DNA of 64,000 bases from RGIG3102 sp964369975. Lineage in GTDB: Bacteria > Bacillota > Clostridia > Oscillospirales > Ruminococcaceae. Shown in pieces: positions 32,212 to 41,739 of the stretch (the first letter of the stretch is position 1; the number at the start of each line of letters is the position of its first letter). The DNA is taken from assembly GCA_964369975.1 (NCBI GenBank), contig CAYJFZ010000004.1, positions 62,001 to 126,000 of the forward strand, given 5' to 3'. The notes beneath the pieces are model-generated. The model did not search any database, was not told the origin of the DNA, and was given only the letters and a program-made list of their open reading frames with translations. A program made the position numbers and the translations under genes.

Positions 32212-33519
32212 ATGAAGTCCTTTAGCGATGTATTTGTTGTGGTAAAAAGAATTTTAGAGGAAAAATTAACCGCTACTTCTTTTAACCTTTTTATAAAACC
32301 CCTTGTAGTTTTAGAAGATTTTAATGATGATGAAAATAAAGTAGTATTAAAGGCCGACGGTGACTGGGCAAAAGGTATGATAGAAAAAAACTTCCTTACA
32401 TACCTTATGGAAGGCTTTGAGGAAGTATTGGGCTTTACTGTAATCATTGAAATTTATGCTGATGAAGAAGAGCAGCCTAAAAAGAGTGGCAGTAAGCTAA
32501 CTGGTGAGTATGAATTCACTTTTGAAAACTTTATTGTTGGCTCAACTAATAAGTTTGCTCACGCAGCTGCTTTAGCTGTAGCACAGCACCCTTCTACTGC
32601 CTACAACCCTCTTTTTATTTATGGAGATAGTGGGCTTGGAAAAACCCATCTTTTAAATGCTATAAAAATAGAACTAAAGCAAAACAATGAAAATATTAAT
32701 ATCATCCATGTTGATGGCGAAGCTTTTACAAATGAAATTATTTCAGCTATTAGAGATAATACAACGGCTCTTTTTCATAATAAATATAGACAAGCCGATG
32801 TTTTCTTAGTTGATGATATTCAGTTTTTAGCGGGTAAGGATACAACGCAGGAAGAGTTTTTTCACACCTTTAATGCTCTACACAGCGCAGGCAAGCAAAT
32901 TGTTTTAGTATCAGATAGACCACCTAAAGAAATAAAAAGTTTAGAAGATAGACTTCGCACTCGTTTTGAATGGGGACTTACTGCTGATATACAGCCGCCT
33001 GATTTTGAAACTCGTTGTGCTATTATTGAAAGAAAAGCCGCTTACTTACATTTAGAGATAAAAAGAGATGTAGTAGAGTTTATAGCTTCTAAAGTAAAAA
33101 CTAATATAAGACAGCTTGAGGGCGTTGTAAAAAAATTATTTGCTTTTAATAATTTAGATAAAACACCCCCTTCTCTGCAAACAGCACAGCTTGCTATTAA
33201 AGATATACTAAGCGAAGAAATGCCTGTTCCTGCAACTATTGATAAAATTTTAATTGAAGTAGGTAGGATATTAGAAGTTTCAGCCGATGATATTTTAAGT
33301 AATAAAAGAGATAAAAATATCTCAAAAGCAAGGCAGATTGCAATTTACATTGTAAGAGAAGTTTGCCAGATAACCTTAGAAGAAGTTGGAAAAAACATAG
33401 GTAATAGAGACCATTCAACAGTTGTTTATTCTATTAATAAAGTAGAAGATCAGATGAAAATAGACACTCATTTTAAGAATAATATTGAAGATATTATAAA
33501 GAATGTCAAAACCTTATAA
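32212..33519 (+). CDS. dnaA: Chromosomal replication initiator DnaA
   Basis: DnaA (435 aa) binds oriC boxes, forms a filament and opens the DNA. Domain I is at the N-terminus, with a short domain II linker. Domain III (AAA+) has Walker A GDSGLGKTH, Walker B LVDDIQFLAGK and the sensor region LVSDRPPKEIKSLEDRLRTR. Domain IV has the basic loop ISKARQIAIYIVREV and the recognition helix NRDHSTVVYS. In most bacteria the last reads DHTTV; here the second Thr-contacting position is Ser. This may fit the variant box words seen next to the gene. GGAGAAATAA precedes the ATG. Confidence 0.98.
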   Translation: MKSFSDVFVVVKRILEEKLTATSFNLFIKPLVVLEDFNDDENKVVLKADGDWAKGMIEKNFLTYLMEGFEEVLGFTVIIEIYADEEEQPKKSGSKLTGEYEFTFENFIVGSTNKFAHAAALAVAQHPSTAYNPLFIYGDSGLGKTHLLNAIKIELKQNNENINIIHVDGEAFTNEIISAIRDNTTALFHNKYRQADVFLVDDIQFLAGKDTTQEEFFHTFNALHSAGKQIVLVSDRPPKEIKSLEDRLRTRFEWGLTADIQPPDFETRCAIIERKAAYLHLEIKRDVVEFIASKVKTNIRQLEGVVKKLFAFNNLDKTPPSLQTAQLAIKDILSEEMPVPATIDKILIEVGRILEVSADDILSNKRDKNISKARQIAIYIVREVCQITLEEVGKNIGNRDHSTVVYSINKVEDQMKIDTHFKNNIEDIIKNVKTL

Positions 33520-33810
33520 TTTTCAACAATTTATAAACAATCAACAATGAGTTTTAAACAAAATTAACACTTAAGTTTTTTTAACATTTTTACTAACAAA
33601 AAATAAACATTTTATAAACAATTTTTTATAGCTGTTTTTCTTATACTACGCCTTACTTTTTTACAATTTTCAACAAACTAACAGCCCCTACTACTACTAC
33701 TAATTTATAGATAGTTATTTTGTCGTTTTTTTTCTTTTTTAATAAAAAAAGATTTTAAAAAGTAAATAAAAATTGTTAATAACTAAAAATGAAAGGATAA
33801 TATATTTTTT
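33520..33810. other. Replication origin oriC (dnaA-dnaN intergenic)
   Basis: DnaA-box-like words on the plus strand are TTTTCAACA at 33520 and 33667, TTATAAACA at 33531 and 33612, and TTTTAAACA at 33552. After the last box comes a C-rich step (CAGCCCC, 33682-33688) and then TACTACTACTACTAA (33689-33703). Reading the complement 3' to 5', this is a run of GAT trios, the DnaA-trio unwinding element known from Bacillus oriC. An AT-rich stretch follows to dnaN. Canonical TTATCCACA is not seen. The layout is strong evidence for the origin; box identity is inference. Confidence 0.85.
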
Positions 33811-34911
33811 ATGAAAATAATTTGTCAACAAGAACAATTAATTCAAGCTATACAAACAGTTCAAAGAGCAGTAAGTGCTAAAAGTAATCTTCAAAGTATT
33901 GAGGGTATATTATTTGTAGCAAAAGATGATAGCCTAACTTTAACAGGTTATGATTTTGAAATGGGTATTAAAACTACTATTCCTTGTGATGTAAAAGAGG
34001 AAGGTGAGGTAGTTTTGACTGCTAACTTATTATTTAATATAGTAAGGAAGGCTTCACAAGAAATAATAATTGAATGTGAGGAAAATTTTAATTGTATTAT
34101 ATCAAGTGGTATAACTGAATATAAAATAAAAGGAATAGATCCTTTAGATTATCCTGATTTTCCAAGTAGTAGTGAAGATATAAATGTTTCTTTAAATAAA
34201 GAGTTATTTTCTGAAATGCTTGACTATGTAATATATGCAGTATCCTTAGATGATAAAAGACCAGCTCATACTGGCGTATTAATGAAAAATGATGAAGAAA
34301 ACTTTACTATGGTAGCCTTAGATGGCTATCGCTTAGCTATTTGCGAAAGAAAAGTAAGTCAAAAAGAAAATTTCTCAATGATAGTTCCTGCTAAAGCTAT
34401 GCAAGAAGTAAGAAGAATTATAGGAGAGTCAAGCGGAGAATTTACAATTTTTGCAAATAGAAGATATATAATATTTAATATAGACAATTATATTGTTTTA
34501 TCTCGTTTATTAGAAGGTGAATTTTTAGATTATAAAAAAGCTGTTCCTGCTTCTTGTGATACCACTATGAAAATAGATGTAAAAGAAATGAGCGAGGCTG
34601 TTGAAAGAGTTTCTTTAATTATTACTGAAAGATTAAAAAATCCTTTAAAATTAAATTTAGAAAATAATAAATTAACTGTTAAATGTTCTACTGAAATAGG
34701 TAGTGTTGTAGATGAAATTACAGCTAATCAAGATGGAAACGATATTGAAATAGGCTTTAATAATAGATATATCTTAGACGCATTAAGGGCTTGCAGAAAA
34801 GAAGAAGTTGTTTTTGAATTTACTTCGCCTTTAGCGCCTTGTAAGATAGTACCTACTTCTGGTGATGATTTTACTTATTTAGTACTGCCAGTGAGGTTTA
34901 AAAATGAATAA
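33811..34911 (+). CDS. dnaN: DNA polymerase III beta subunit (sliding clamp)
   Basis: DnaN (366 aa) forms the ring that holds polymerase III on DNA. It has the three repeated clamp domains of the family. Recognisable parts are VQRAVSAKSNLQSIEGILF in domain 1, ALDGYRLAICERK in domain 2 and the C-terminal CKIVPTSGDDFTYLVLPVRF. It follows oriC directly, and the next gene overlaps its end by eight bases. Confidence 0.98.
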   Translation: MKIICQQEQLIQAIQTVQRAVSAKSNLQSIEGILFVAKDDSLTLTGYDFEMGIKTTIPCDVKEEGEVVLTANLLFNIVRKASQEIIIECEENFNCIISSGITEYKIKGIDPLDYPDFPSSSEDINVSLNKELFSEMLDYVIYAVSLDDKRPAHTGVLMKNDEENFTMVALDGYRLAICERKVSQKENFSMIVPAKAMQEVRRIIGESSGEFTIFANRRYIIFNIDNYIVLSRLLEGEFLDYKKAVPASCDTTMKIDVKEMSEAVERVSLIITERLKNPLKLNLENNKLTVKCSTEIGSVVDEITANQDGNDIEIGFNNRYILDALRACRKEEVVFEFTSPLAPCKIVPTSGDDFTYLVLPVRFKNE

Positions 34912-35116
34912 CAAAATTAAAATAAAGCCACCTTTTATAAAACTTGGCAATGCCTTGAAACTTGCAAATATTATTGAATCAGGTGGAATGGCGAAAAACA
35001 TTATTTTAGATGGCCTTGTTTTAGTAAATGGAGAAGTTTGTACCCAAAGGGGTAAAAAAATATTTGTAGGTGACATTATAACGATAGAAAATGAAACCTT
35101 TGAGGTAGTTGAATAA
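34904..35116 (+). CDS. yaaA: S4-domain RNA-binding protein YaaA
   Basis: This 70-aa protein is a single S4 RNA-binding domain (LGNALKLANIIESGGMAKNI, then VNGEVCTQRGKKIFVGDII). The family member between dnaN and recF in firmicutes is YaaA, linked to ribosome assembly. It overlaps dnaN by eight bases and ends just before recF, so dnaN-yaaA-recF-remB-gyrB is one unit. Confidence 0.93.
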   Translation: MNNKIKIKPPFIKLGNALKLANIIESGGMAKNIILDGLVLVNGEVCTQRGKKIFVGDIITIENETFEVVE

Positions 35117-35117
35117 A

Positions 35118-36224
35118 ATGCAAAGAGTCTGGTTAAAGAGTATTAAAATAGAAGATTTTAGAAATATAGAAAATTCTTATATTTCTTTTTCAGAAGATAT
35201 TAATATAATTTATGGAGAAAACGGACAAGGAAAAACAAACCTTTTAGAAGCTATTTGGCTTTTATCAGGAGGAAAGAGTTTTAAATATAGTAAAGATTCT
35301 AATTTAATAAATATTAATAAAGACATAGCAAATATAAAAGGTGTTTTTAATAATAGGTATGATGATGAGGATACAGTAGAAATAATTATTTCTAAAACCG
35401 AAGAAAAAAAAGGAAGATTTGCAAAAGTTAATTCATCTTCTTTGCAAAGAGCTTCTTTAATAGCAGGAAGATTTTATTTTGTAGTTTTTGCTCCTTTTCA
35501 TTTAGGGATAGTTACAGGTGCTTCCTCTTTAAGAAGAAAAATTATAGATGCAGCTCTTTGTCAGATATATCCTAATTTTTTAAAAGACTTAAGAATGTTT
35601 AATAAATTCATCATTCAAAAAAATGCCTTATTAAAAACTATGTATAATGATAAAAGCGATGAAAAAATGAATTTATTGTATTCATATAATGAGTTTATAG
35701 CACAGTACGGCTTTAATATTTATATAAAAAGAAAAGAATATTTAGATTTTTTACTAACTAAAGCTAAAGAATACTATAAAGAAATATCAAATGAAAAAGA
35801 AGAAATCTCTTTTAAGTACCAAAACTTTGCAAATACAAAAGAAGAAATGCTTTTTAAATTAAATGATGGAATAGACAGAGATATAAAAGCAGGTTTTTCT
35901 TCATTCGGCGTTCAAAAAGAAGATATAAAAATATTAATAAATGAAATATCAGCAAAAGAGTTTGCCTCCCAAGGCCAGCAAAGGAGTATAGTCTTAGCTT
36001 TAAAATTAAGTGAGAGCGATGCTTTTTTACATTTTTGTAAAACACAGCCTATAATATTATTAGATGATGTACTCAGTGAGCTTGATTTTCAAAGGCAAGA
36101 ATATTTATTAAATCATATTAAAGAAAAGCAAGTATTCATATCTTCCTGCGATGAAGAAAGAATAAAACTTGCAAAAAGTAAAAAATATGAAGTTGTAAGT
36201 GGAAAAATAAAAGAATGTATATAG
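35118..36224 (+). CDS. recF: DNA replication and repair protein RecF
   Basis: RecF (368 aa) is an SMC-like ATPase that helps load RecA at gaps. Walker A is GENGQGKTNLLEAIWLLSGG, the signature-like EFASQGQQRSIVLALKL follows near residue 285, and Walker B is ILLDDVLSELD. The ATG at 35118 is preferred to a TTG nine bases earlier. It overlaps remB by ten bases. Length and motifs are complete. Confidence 0.97.
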   Translation: MQRVWLKSIKIEDFRNIENSYISFSEDINIIYGENGQGKTNLLEAIWLLSGGKSFKYSKDSNLININKDIANIKGVFNNRYDDEDTVEIIISKTEEKKGRFAKVNSSSLQRASLIAGRFYFVVFAPFHLGIVTGASSLRRKIIDAALCQIYPNFLKDLRMFNKFIIQKNALLKTMYNDKSDEKMNLLYSYNEFIAQYGFNIYIKRKEYLDFLLTKAKEYYKEISNEKEEISFKYQNFANTKEEMLFKLNDGIDRDIKAGFSSFGVQKEDIKILINEISAKEFASQGQQRSIVLALKLSESDAFLHFCKTQPIILLDDVLSELDFQRQEYLLNHIKEKQVFISSCDEERIKLAKSKKYEVVSGKIKECI

Positions 36225-36457
36225 ATATAGCTACAAACTATCTTTTAAAAAAAGATGATATTATAGGTATTTTCGATTTAGATAATACCACGATAAATTC
36301 TTTTACTAAAGATTTTTTAAATAAAAAAGAAGAAGAAAATAAAATAATATATATAATAAACGATATACCAAAAAGCTTCATTTTAACAAAAGACGGAACT
36401 GTTTTTATAGTAGAGGTTATGCCTTCTGTTTTAAAGAAACGATATGATAATATATAA
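36215..36457 (+). CDS. remB: DUF370 regulator RemB (YaaB)
   Basis: This 80-aa protein belongs to DUF370. It opens MYIDIATNYLLKKDDIIGIF, with the family DLD-type strand, and has KSFILTKDGTVFIVEVMPS near the end, closing with LKKRY. RemB is a DNA-binding regulator of matrix genes in Bacillus, and the recF-remB-gyrB order is conserved there. It is co-transcribed between recF and gyrB. Confidence 0.88.
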   Translation: MYIDIATNYLLKKDDIIGIFDLDNTTINSFTKDFLNKKEEENKIIYIINDIPKSFILTKDGTVFIVEVMPSVLKKRYDNI

Positions 36458-36469
36458 AGGGGATAAAAA

Positions 36470-38401
36470 ATGGAACGAATGGACGATAAAGTATTAAATG
36501 AATATGGCGGAGACCAGATTCAGGTATTAGAAGGTTTAGAAGCCGTAAGAAAAAGACCTGGTATGTACATCGGCTCAACAGGGCCTAAGGGTTTGCACCA
36601 CTTAGTGTATGAAATAGTGGATAACTCTATTGATGAAGCTTTAGCTGGATTTTGCTCTCATATTGAAGTATCAATTTTAAAAGACAATATAATAAAAGTT
36701 ACTGATAACGGCAGAGGTATTCCTGTAGGTATTCAACCTAAAATGGGCATACCTGCCGTTACAGTTGTTTTTACTATTCTTCACGCAGGCGGAAAATTCG
36801 GTGGTGAGGCAAGTGGTTATAAGGTTTCAGGTGGTCTTCACGGTGTTGGCGCTTCTGTTGTTAATGCTTTAAGTGAATACTTAGTAGTAACAGTTAATAA
36901 CGGTGAGGGCGAATATACTCAGTCTTTTAAAAGAGGTGTTCCTGATTTTGATTTAAAAAGAGTGGGCGACAGTAAAGAAAAAGGCACAACTGTTATTTTT
37001 AAGCCTGACGATGAAATGTTTGAAACTTGCGAATTTGAATTTGAAATTTTACAAACAAGGCTTCGTGAGCAAGCATTTTTAAACGCTGGTCTTTCTATCA
37101 CTTTAAATGATTTTAGAGATGAAGAAAACGAAGTTAGTGAAAATATGTGTTATGAGGGTGGTTTAAAAAGCTTTGTTGAGTTTTTACATCAAAAAAGAGA
37201 TATGTCTGGCTTACACCCAATAATACACCTAAACACAGAAACTCCTACTTCTACAGCAGAAGTAGCCTTACAATATAACGAAAGCTATAATGAGTTATTA
37301 ATTTCTTTTGCAAATAATATTAATACCCCAGATGGCGGTACCCACGAACAAGGCTTTAAAAATGCACTAACAAGGGCGTTAAACGACTTTGGTAGACAAA
37401 AGGGTTATATTAAAGAAAAAGATGATAACTTAACTGGTAATGATGTAAGGGAAGGTATCACAGCTATTATTTCAGTAAAGGTAACCGAGGCACAGTTTGA
37501 AGGGCAAACAAAGGCAAAGCTTGGTAATACTGAAGTAAGGGGCTTAGTAGAAACCTTAGTATATGAAAAACTAAAAGAATTTTTTGAAGAAAACCCAGCA
37601 ACAGCTAAAGCTGTGTATGAAAAAGCTCAAAATGCTCAAAGAGCAAGGGAAGCTGCAAAAAAAGCAAGGGAATTAGTAAGAAGAAAATCAGCTTTAGAAA
37701 CAGCTCGCTTACCCGGTAAATTAGCAGACTGCTCAAGCAAAAACCCAGAGGATAGCGAAATTTATATAGTTGAAGGTGACTCAGCTGCCGGTAGTGCGAA
37801 AAGCGGAAGAAACAGAGAATATCAAGCGATACTTCCTTTATGGGGTAAGATGCTGAATGTTGAAAAAGCAAGGCTTGATAAGGTGTACGGTAATGAAAAA
37901 TTAGTACCTGTTGTTACTGCTTTGGGCTGTGGGCTTGGCGATGAAATAGATATTGAAAAAATAAGATATCACAAGGTAGTAATTATGGCCGATGCCGATG
38001 TTGACGGAAGCCATATTAGAACGCTTTTATTAACTTTCTTTTTTAGATTTATGCGCCCTGTTATAGAAAATGGCTACATTTATATAGCTATGCCTCCTTT
38101 ATATAAAATACAAAAAGGCAAAGAAATTAAATATGCTTATGATGATGAACAAAAAGAAGAAATCTTAAAAGAGATGCAAACTGGCTATAAAATAAGCAGA
38201 TATAAAGGTTTGGGTGAGATGAACCCAGAACAACTATGGGAAACAACACTAAATCCTGATAACCGTTTTATGAAAAGGGTAAACTTAGAAGATGCTCAAA
38301 AAGCAGATGAAGTATTTACTATTTTAATGGGCGATAAAGTTGCACCTCGTAAAGAGTTTATAGAAAAAAATGCAAAATATGCAAAAGATTTAGATATTTA
38401 A
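36470..38401 (+). CDS. gyrB: DNA gyrase subunit B
   Basis: GyrB (643 aa) supplies the ATPase of DNA gyrase, which adds negative supercoils. It shows the GHKL ATP site (EIVDNSIDEALAG, DNGRGIPV, GGLHGVGASVVNAL) and the TOPRIM domain (IVEGDSAAGSAKSGR and MADADVDGSHI). The C-terminus with YKGLGEMNPEQLWETT is standard. An upstream GGGGAT marks the start at 36470; a second in-frame ATG lies nine bases on. A YcxB-like gene separates it from gyrA. Confidence 0.98.
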   Translation: MERMDDKVLNEYGGDQIQVLEGLEAVRKRPGMYIGSTGPKGLHHLVYEIVDNSIDEALAGFCSHIEVSILKDNIIKVTDNGRGIPVGIQPKMGIPAVTVVFTILHAGGKFGGEASGYKVSGGLHGVGASVVNALSEYLVVTVNNGEGEYTQSFKRGVPDFDLKRVGDSKEKGTTVIFKPDDEMFETCEFEFEILQTRLREQAFLNAGLSITLNDFRDEENEVSENMCYEGGLKSFVEFLHQKRDMSGLHPIIHLNTETPTSTAEVALQYNESYNELLISFANNINTPDGGTHEQGFKNALTRALNDFGRQKGYIKEKDDNLTGNDVREGITAIISVKVTEAQFEGQTKAKLGNTEVRGLVETLVYEKLKEFFEENPATAKAVYEKAQNAQRAREAAKKARELVRRKSALETARLPGKLADCSSKNPEDSEIYIVEGDSAAGSAKSGRNREYQAILPLWGKMLNVEKARLDKVYGNEKLVPVVTALGCGLGDEIDIEKIRYHKVVIMADADVDGSHIRTLLLTFFFRFMRPVIENGYIYIAMPPLYKIQKGKEIKYAYDDEQKEEILKEMQTGYKISRYKGLGEMNPEQLWETTLNPDNRFMKRVNLEDAQKADEVFTILMGDKVAPRKEFIEKNAKYAKDLDI

Positions 38402-38412
38402 GGGTTTAATTT

Positions 38413-39027
38413 ATGGAGCAATTACTGCAAATAGAAATAGATTTAAAGCAAGAAGATTTTATTCAAGTAGAGATAATTGAGCAAACAGAAAACTATATTA
38501 ATAATAAAAAACACGCAGTAAAAAGCCTTATTTATAAAAGTGTAGTCTTAGCTTTTTTAATAGTAGTTTTCTTAGTAGTAAAAGATATAAATAACATAGC
38601 TGTTTTATTTCCTTTAGCCTTTTTTGGCTTTTTCGTATTAGATTTTTTGTATAAATACTTTATAGGCTATAAAAAAGACTACCAGTATTCAATAGACCAT
38701 TTAATAAAAGCAGACAGTGAAGGCTATGTTTTCTTCACTCCTGAAAGAGGCTTAATAAGTCTTTATAAAGATAGATGCGAGTATTTAACAAACGAAGAAA
38801 GAAGATACTTCTCGTACGATAAAATAAAGCATATAAAATATACAAAAAGGCATATAATCTTTGTTTTAAAGGCTATAAAAGATAAGGAAATCAGAGGATT
38901 TTTATATATGATTTTGCCTTTAAGATGTATTAAAGAAGATGAAAAAGAAGCAGTATTTACTCTTTGCGAAGAGATAAAAAATGAATATAAACTTTCAAGT
39001 TGGGTTTCTTGCCCGATTTTAGACTAA
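38413..39027 (+). CDS. YcxB-like membrane protein
   Basis: This 204-aa protein has two close membrane helices (IYKSVVLAFLIVVFLVV and VLFPLAFFGFFVLDFLYKYF) and then a cytoplasmic domain that resembles the YcxB-like C-terminal, PH-like domain (GLISLYKDRCEYLTNEE, FSYDKIKHIKYTKRHIIFVL). Function unknown. It sits 11 bases after gyrB and 12 before gyrA, on the same strand, so it is within the gyrase operon, which is unusual: in most relatives gyrA follows gyrB directly. Confidence 0.65.
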   Translation: MEQLLQIEIDLKQEDFIQVEIIEQTENYINNKKHAVKSLIYKSVVLAFLIVVFLVVKDINNIAVLFPLAFFGFFVLDFLYKYFIGYKKDYQYSIDHLIKADSEGYVFFTPERGLISLYKDRCEYLTNEERRYFSYDKIKHIKYTKRHIIFVLKAIKDKEIRGFLYMILPLRCIKEDEKEAVFTLCEEIKNEYKLSSWVSCPILD

Positions 39028-39039
39028 TAGGGGGATATA

Positions 39040-41556
39040 ATGTCAATAGATAATACAAAATATATCAATGTCGAGATAGAAAAAGAGATGGAGCAAAGTT
39101 TCTTAGCTTATTCTATGTCGGTTATAGTATCAAGGGCGCTTCCCGATGTAAGGGACGGCTTAAAGCCTGTACACAGAAGAATATTATACACAATGTTTGA
39201 AAAAGGCCTAAACTCTCAGCACGCTTATAAAAAAGCAGCTGATACAGTTGGCTCTGTTTTAGGCTCATACCATCCACACGGCGATAGCTCTGTTTATGAT
39301 GCTATGGTTAGAATGGCGCAAGACTTCTCTTTAAGATATCCTTTAGTAGACGGTCAAGGTAACTTCGGCTCTGTCGACGGTGACCCTGCTGCAGCTTATA
39401 GATATACAGAAGCAAGAATGGCAAAAATATCAAACGAATTATTAAATGATATTGAAAAAGAAACAGTAGACTTTAAGCCAAACTACGATGATACTTTGCA
39501 AGAGCCTGTTGTTTTGCCATCAAGGATACCTACATTATTAATAAATGGCTCAACTGGTATAGCTGTTGGTATGGCTACAAATATCCCACCTCATAATTTA
39601 AGTGAAGTAATAGATGCCTGTGTTGCCTTAATTGATAACCCTGAAATTGAATTTGCTCAATTGATGGACTACTTACCAGGGCCTGACTTTCCAACTGGTG
39701 GTATAATCATGGGAAGAAGTGGAATAAGAAGTGCTTATGCTACTGGTAGAGGTAAAATAACTCTGCGTGGTAGGGCTGAAATAGAAGAAAGAGATAACTC
39801 AAGGTATCAAATTATAATAAGCGAAATTCCATATATGGTAAACAAGGCAAATATGGTAGAAAAAATCGCTGACTTAGTAAAAGAAAAGAGAATTGAGGGT
39901 ATTTCTGATTTAAGAGATGAGTCTGATAGGGACGGTATGCGTGTTGTTATCGAATTAAAAAGAGAGGCAAACGCACAAATCGTATTAAATCATCTATACT
40001 CACTAACACAGCTTCAAGAAACAGTGGGCGTTATTATGCTTGCCTTAGATGAAGGTGTGCCAAAAGTTATGGACTTAAAAACCATACTTACAAAATTTAT
40101 TGACTTCCAATGCGACATACTAAAAAGAAGGACAACCTTTGACTTAAAAAAGGCGCAAGAAAGAGAACATTTACTACAAGGCCTTAAAATTGCCTCTGAT
40201 AATATTGATGAAGTTTTATCAATAATTCGCTCAAGCTATGATAATGCAAAAGACAGATTGATGGAAAGATTCTCTTTATCAGAAGTGCAAGCGAATGCTA
40301 TATTAAATATGCAACTTCGCCGTTTGCAAGGTCTTGAAAGAGAAAAAATAGAAACAGAGATAAAAGAATTATTAGAAAAAATTGATTACTATACAGAGTT
40401 TTTACAAAACGATGAAATGGTATTAGCGAAAACAAAAGAAGACTTACTTATAACTAAAGAAAAGTATAAAGATGAAAGACGCACTGAAATTATGCATGTT
40501 TCAGGTGAAGTTGACATTGAAGATTTAATTGTTAATGAAGAATGCGTTTTCACTTATACAAACTTTGGCTATGTGAAAAGACAGTCAAAAAATGTCTACC
40601 AAGCTCAAAAAAGAGGTGGTAGGGGAATTAGTGGCTTAAATAGGAGAGATGAAGACTTTGTTCAAGAGTTATTTTTGGCAAATACTCATGACTATATCCT
40701 TTTTGCAACAGATAAAGGTAGGGTTTATCGCCTAAAAGGCTATGAAATCCCAGAAGGCTCAAGGGGAGCAAGGGGCGTAAACATTGTAAACTTACTTCAA
40801 CTAACTCCTGATGAAAAAATCACAACAATGATAAAAATGTCAAAAGAAGATATCGACAAAAACTTAGTTATGATAACTCAGCAAGGCGTTATTAAAAGAA
40901 CCTTAGTTTCTCAATATCAAAATGTGAGAAAATCAGGGCTTATAGCTATCACTTTAGATGAAGGCGATACCTTAGTTTGGACAAGGATAACTTCTGGAGA
41001 TGATGAATTAATTATCGCAACTCAAAAAGGTGTGGCAATTAAATTTAATGAAAACGATGTAAGGTTAGTTGGCAGGAGTGCAAGAGGTGTAAGAGCTATC
41101 AACTTAGCAAAAGATGATATTGTTGTAGGCATGGGTATAGTAAAAGAAGACAGCCAGCTATTAACTATAACTCAAGACGGTAAAGGAAGAAGAACATCAT
41201 TAAGTGAATATCGCTTACAATCTCGTGGCGGTAAGGGCGTAAGAAACTACGACATACAAAAAGGTGGCTTAGTTTGTGGAGTAAGAGTAGTTAGTGATGC
41301 AGATGATGTTATACTGATTTCTTTAAGTGGTATAATTATAAGAATGCACGCACAAGACATCGCTCATCAAGGAAGATACGCTTCAGGTGTTAGAGTTATG
41401 CGCTTAGCCAATGATGATAAAACTGTAACTTTCGCCGTTACCATGAGGGAAGAAGAAAGCGATGAAGAGCTTTTAGATGAAAATGAACAAGTGATACAAA
41501 TTAGTGAAAACGAAGAAGTATCACAAGAGCAAACAGACGAAGAAACTAAAGAATAA
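39040..41556 (+). CDS. gyrA: DNA gyrase subunit A
   Basis: GyrA (838 aa) cuts and rejoins DNA in gyrase. It has the breakage-reunion domain with the catalytic Tyr in AAAYRYTEARM and the quinolone-determining region HPHGDSSVYDAMVRM, which carries the wild-type-like Ser (GDSSVY). Six beta-pinwheel blades follow, including the GyrA box QKRGGRG. An acidic C-terminal tail ends the protein. It closes the dnaA-gyrA run with a terminator. Confidence 0.98.
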   Translation: MSIDNTKYINVEIEKEMEQSFLAYSMSVIVSRALPDVRDGLKPVHRRILYTMFEKGLNSQHAYKKAADTVGSVLGSYHPHGDSSVYDAMVRMAQDFSLRYPLVDGQGNFGSVDGDPAAAYRYTEARMAKISNELLNDIEKETVDFKPNYDDTLQEPVVLPSRIPTLLINGSTGIAVGMATNIPPHNLSEVIDACVALIDNPEIEFAQLMDYLPGPDFPTGGIIMGRSGIRSAYATGRGKITLRGRAEIEERDNSRYQIIISEIPYMVNKANMVEKIADLVKEKRIEGISDLRDESDRDGMRVVIELKREANAQIVLNHLYSLTQLQETVGVIMLALDEGVPKVMDLKTILTKFIDFQCDILKRRTTFDLKKAQEREHLLQGLKIASDNIDEVLSIIRSSYDNAKDRLMERFSLSEVQANAILNMQLRRLQGLEREKIETEIKELLEKIDYYTEFLQNDEMVLAKTKEDLLITKEKYKDERRTEIMHVSGEVDIEDLIVNEECVFTYTNFGYVKRQSKNVYQAQKRGGRGISGLNRRDEDFVQELFLANTHDYILFATDKGRVYRLKGYEIPEGSRGARGVNIVNLLQLTPDEKITTMIKMSKEDIDKNLVMITQQGVIKRTLVSQYQNVRKSGLIAITLDEGDTLVWTRITSGDDELIIATQKGVAIKFNENDVRLVGRSARGVRAINLAKDDIVVGMGIVKEDSQLLTITQDGKGRRTSLSEYRLQSRGGKGVRNYDIQKGGLVCGVRVVSDADDVILISLSGIIIRMHAQDIAHQGRYASGVRVMRLANDDKTVTFAVTMREEESDEELLDENEQVIQISENEEVSQEQTDEETKE

Positions 41557-41605
41557 AGATTTAAAATTCTAATAAAAACTAATATTACAATATAGTATAA
41601 ATTAG

Positions 41606-41648
41606 AACAGGACATCAACAATTCAAAACTGCTGATGCCCTGTTTTAA
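41606..41648 (+). terminator. Terminator of gyrA
   Basis: AACAGGACATCA (41606-41617) and TGATGCCCTGTT (41633-41644) pair with one mismatch, then TTTT. Confidence 0.75.
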
Positions 41649-41739
41649 TTTTATAATTAATAATATTAAATAACACTTAAAATTAAAGTTAATATTTAAT
41701 AGTTTAAATTTATAATAAAAAATAAATTAAATAATACAA

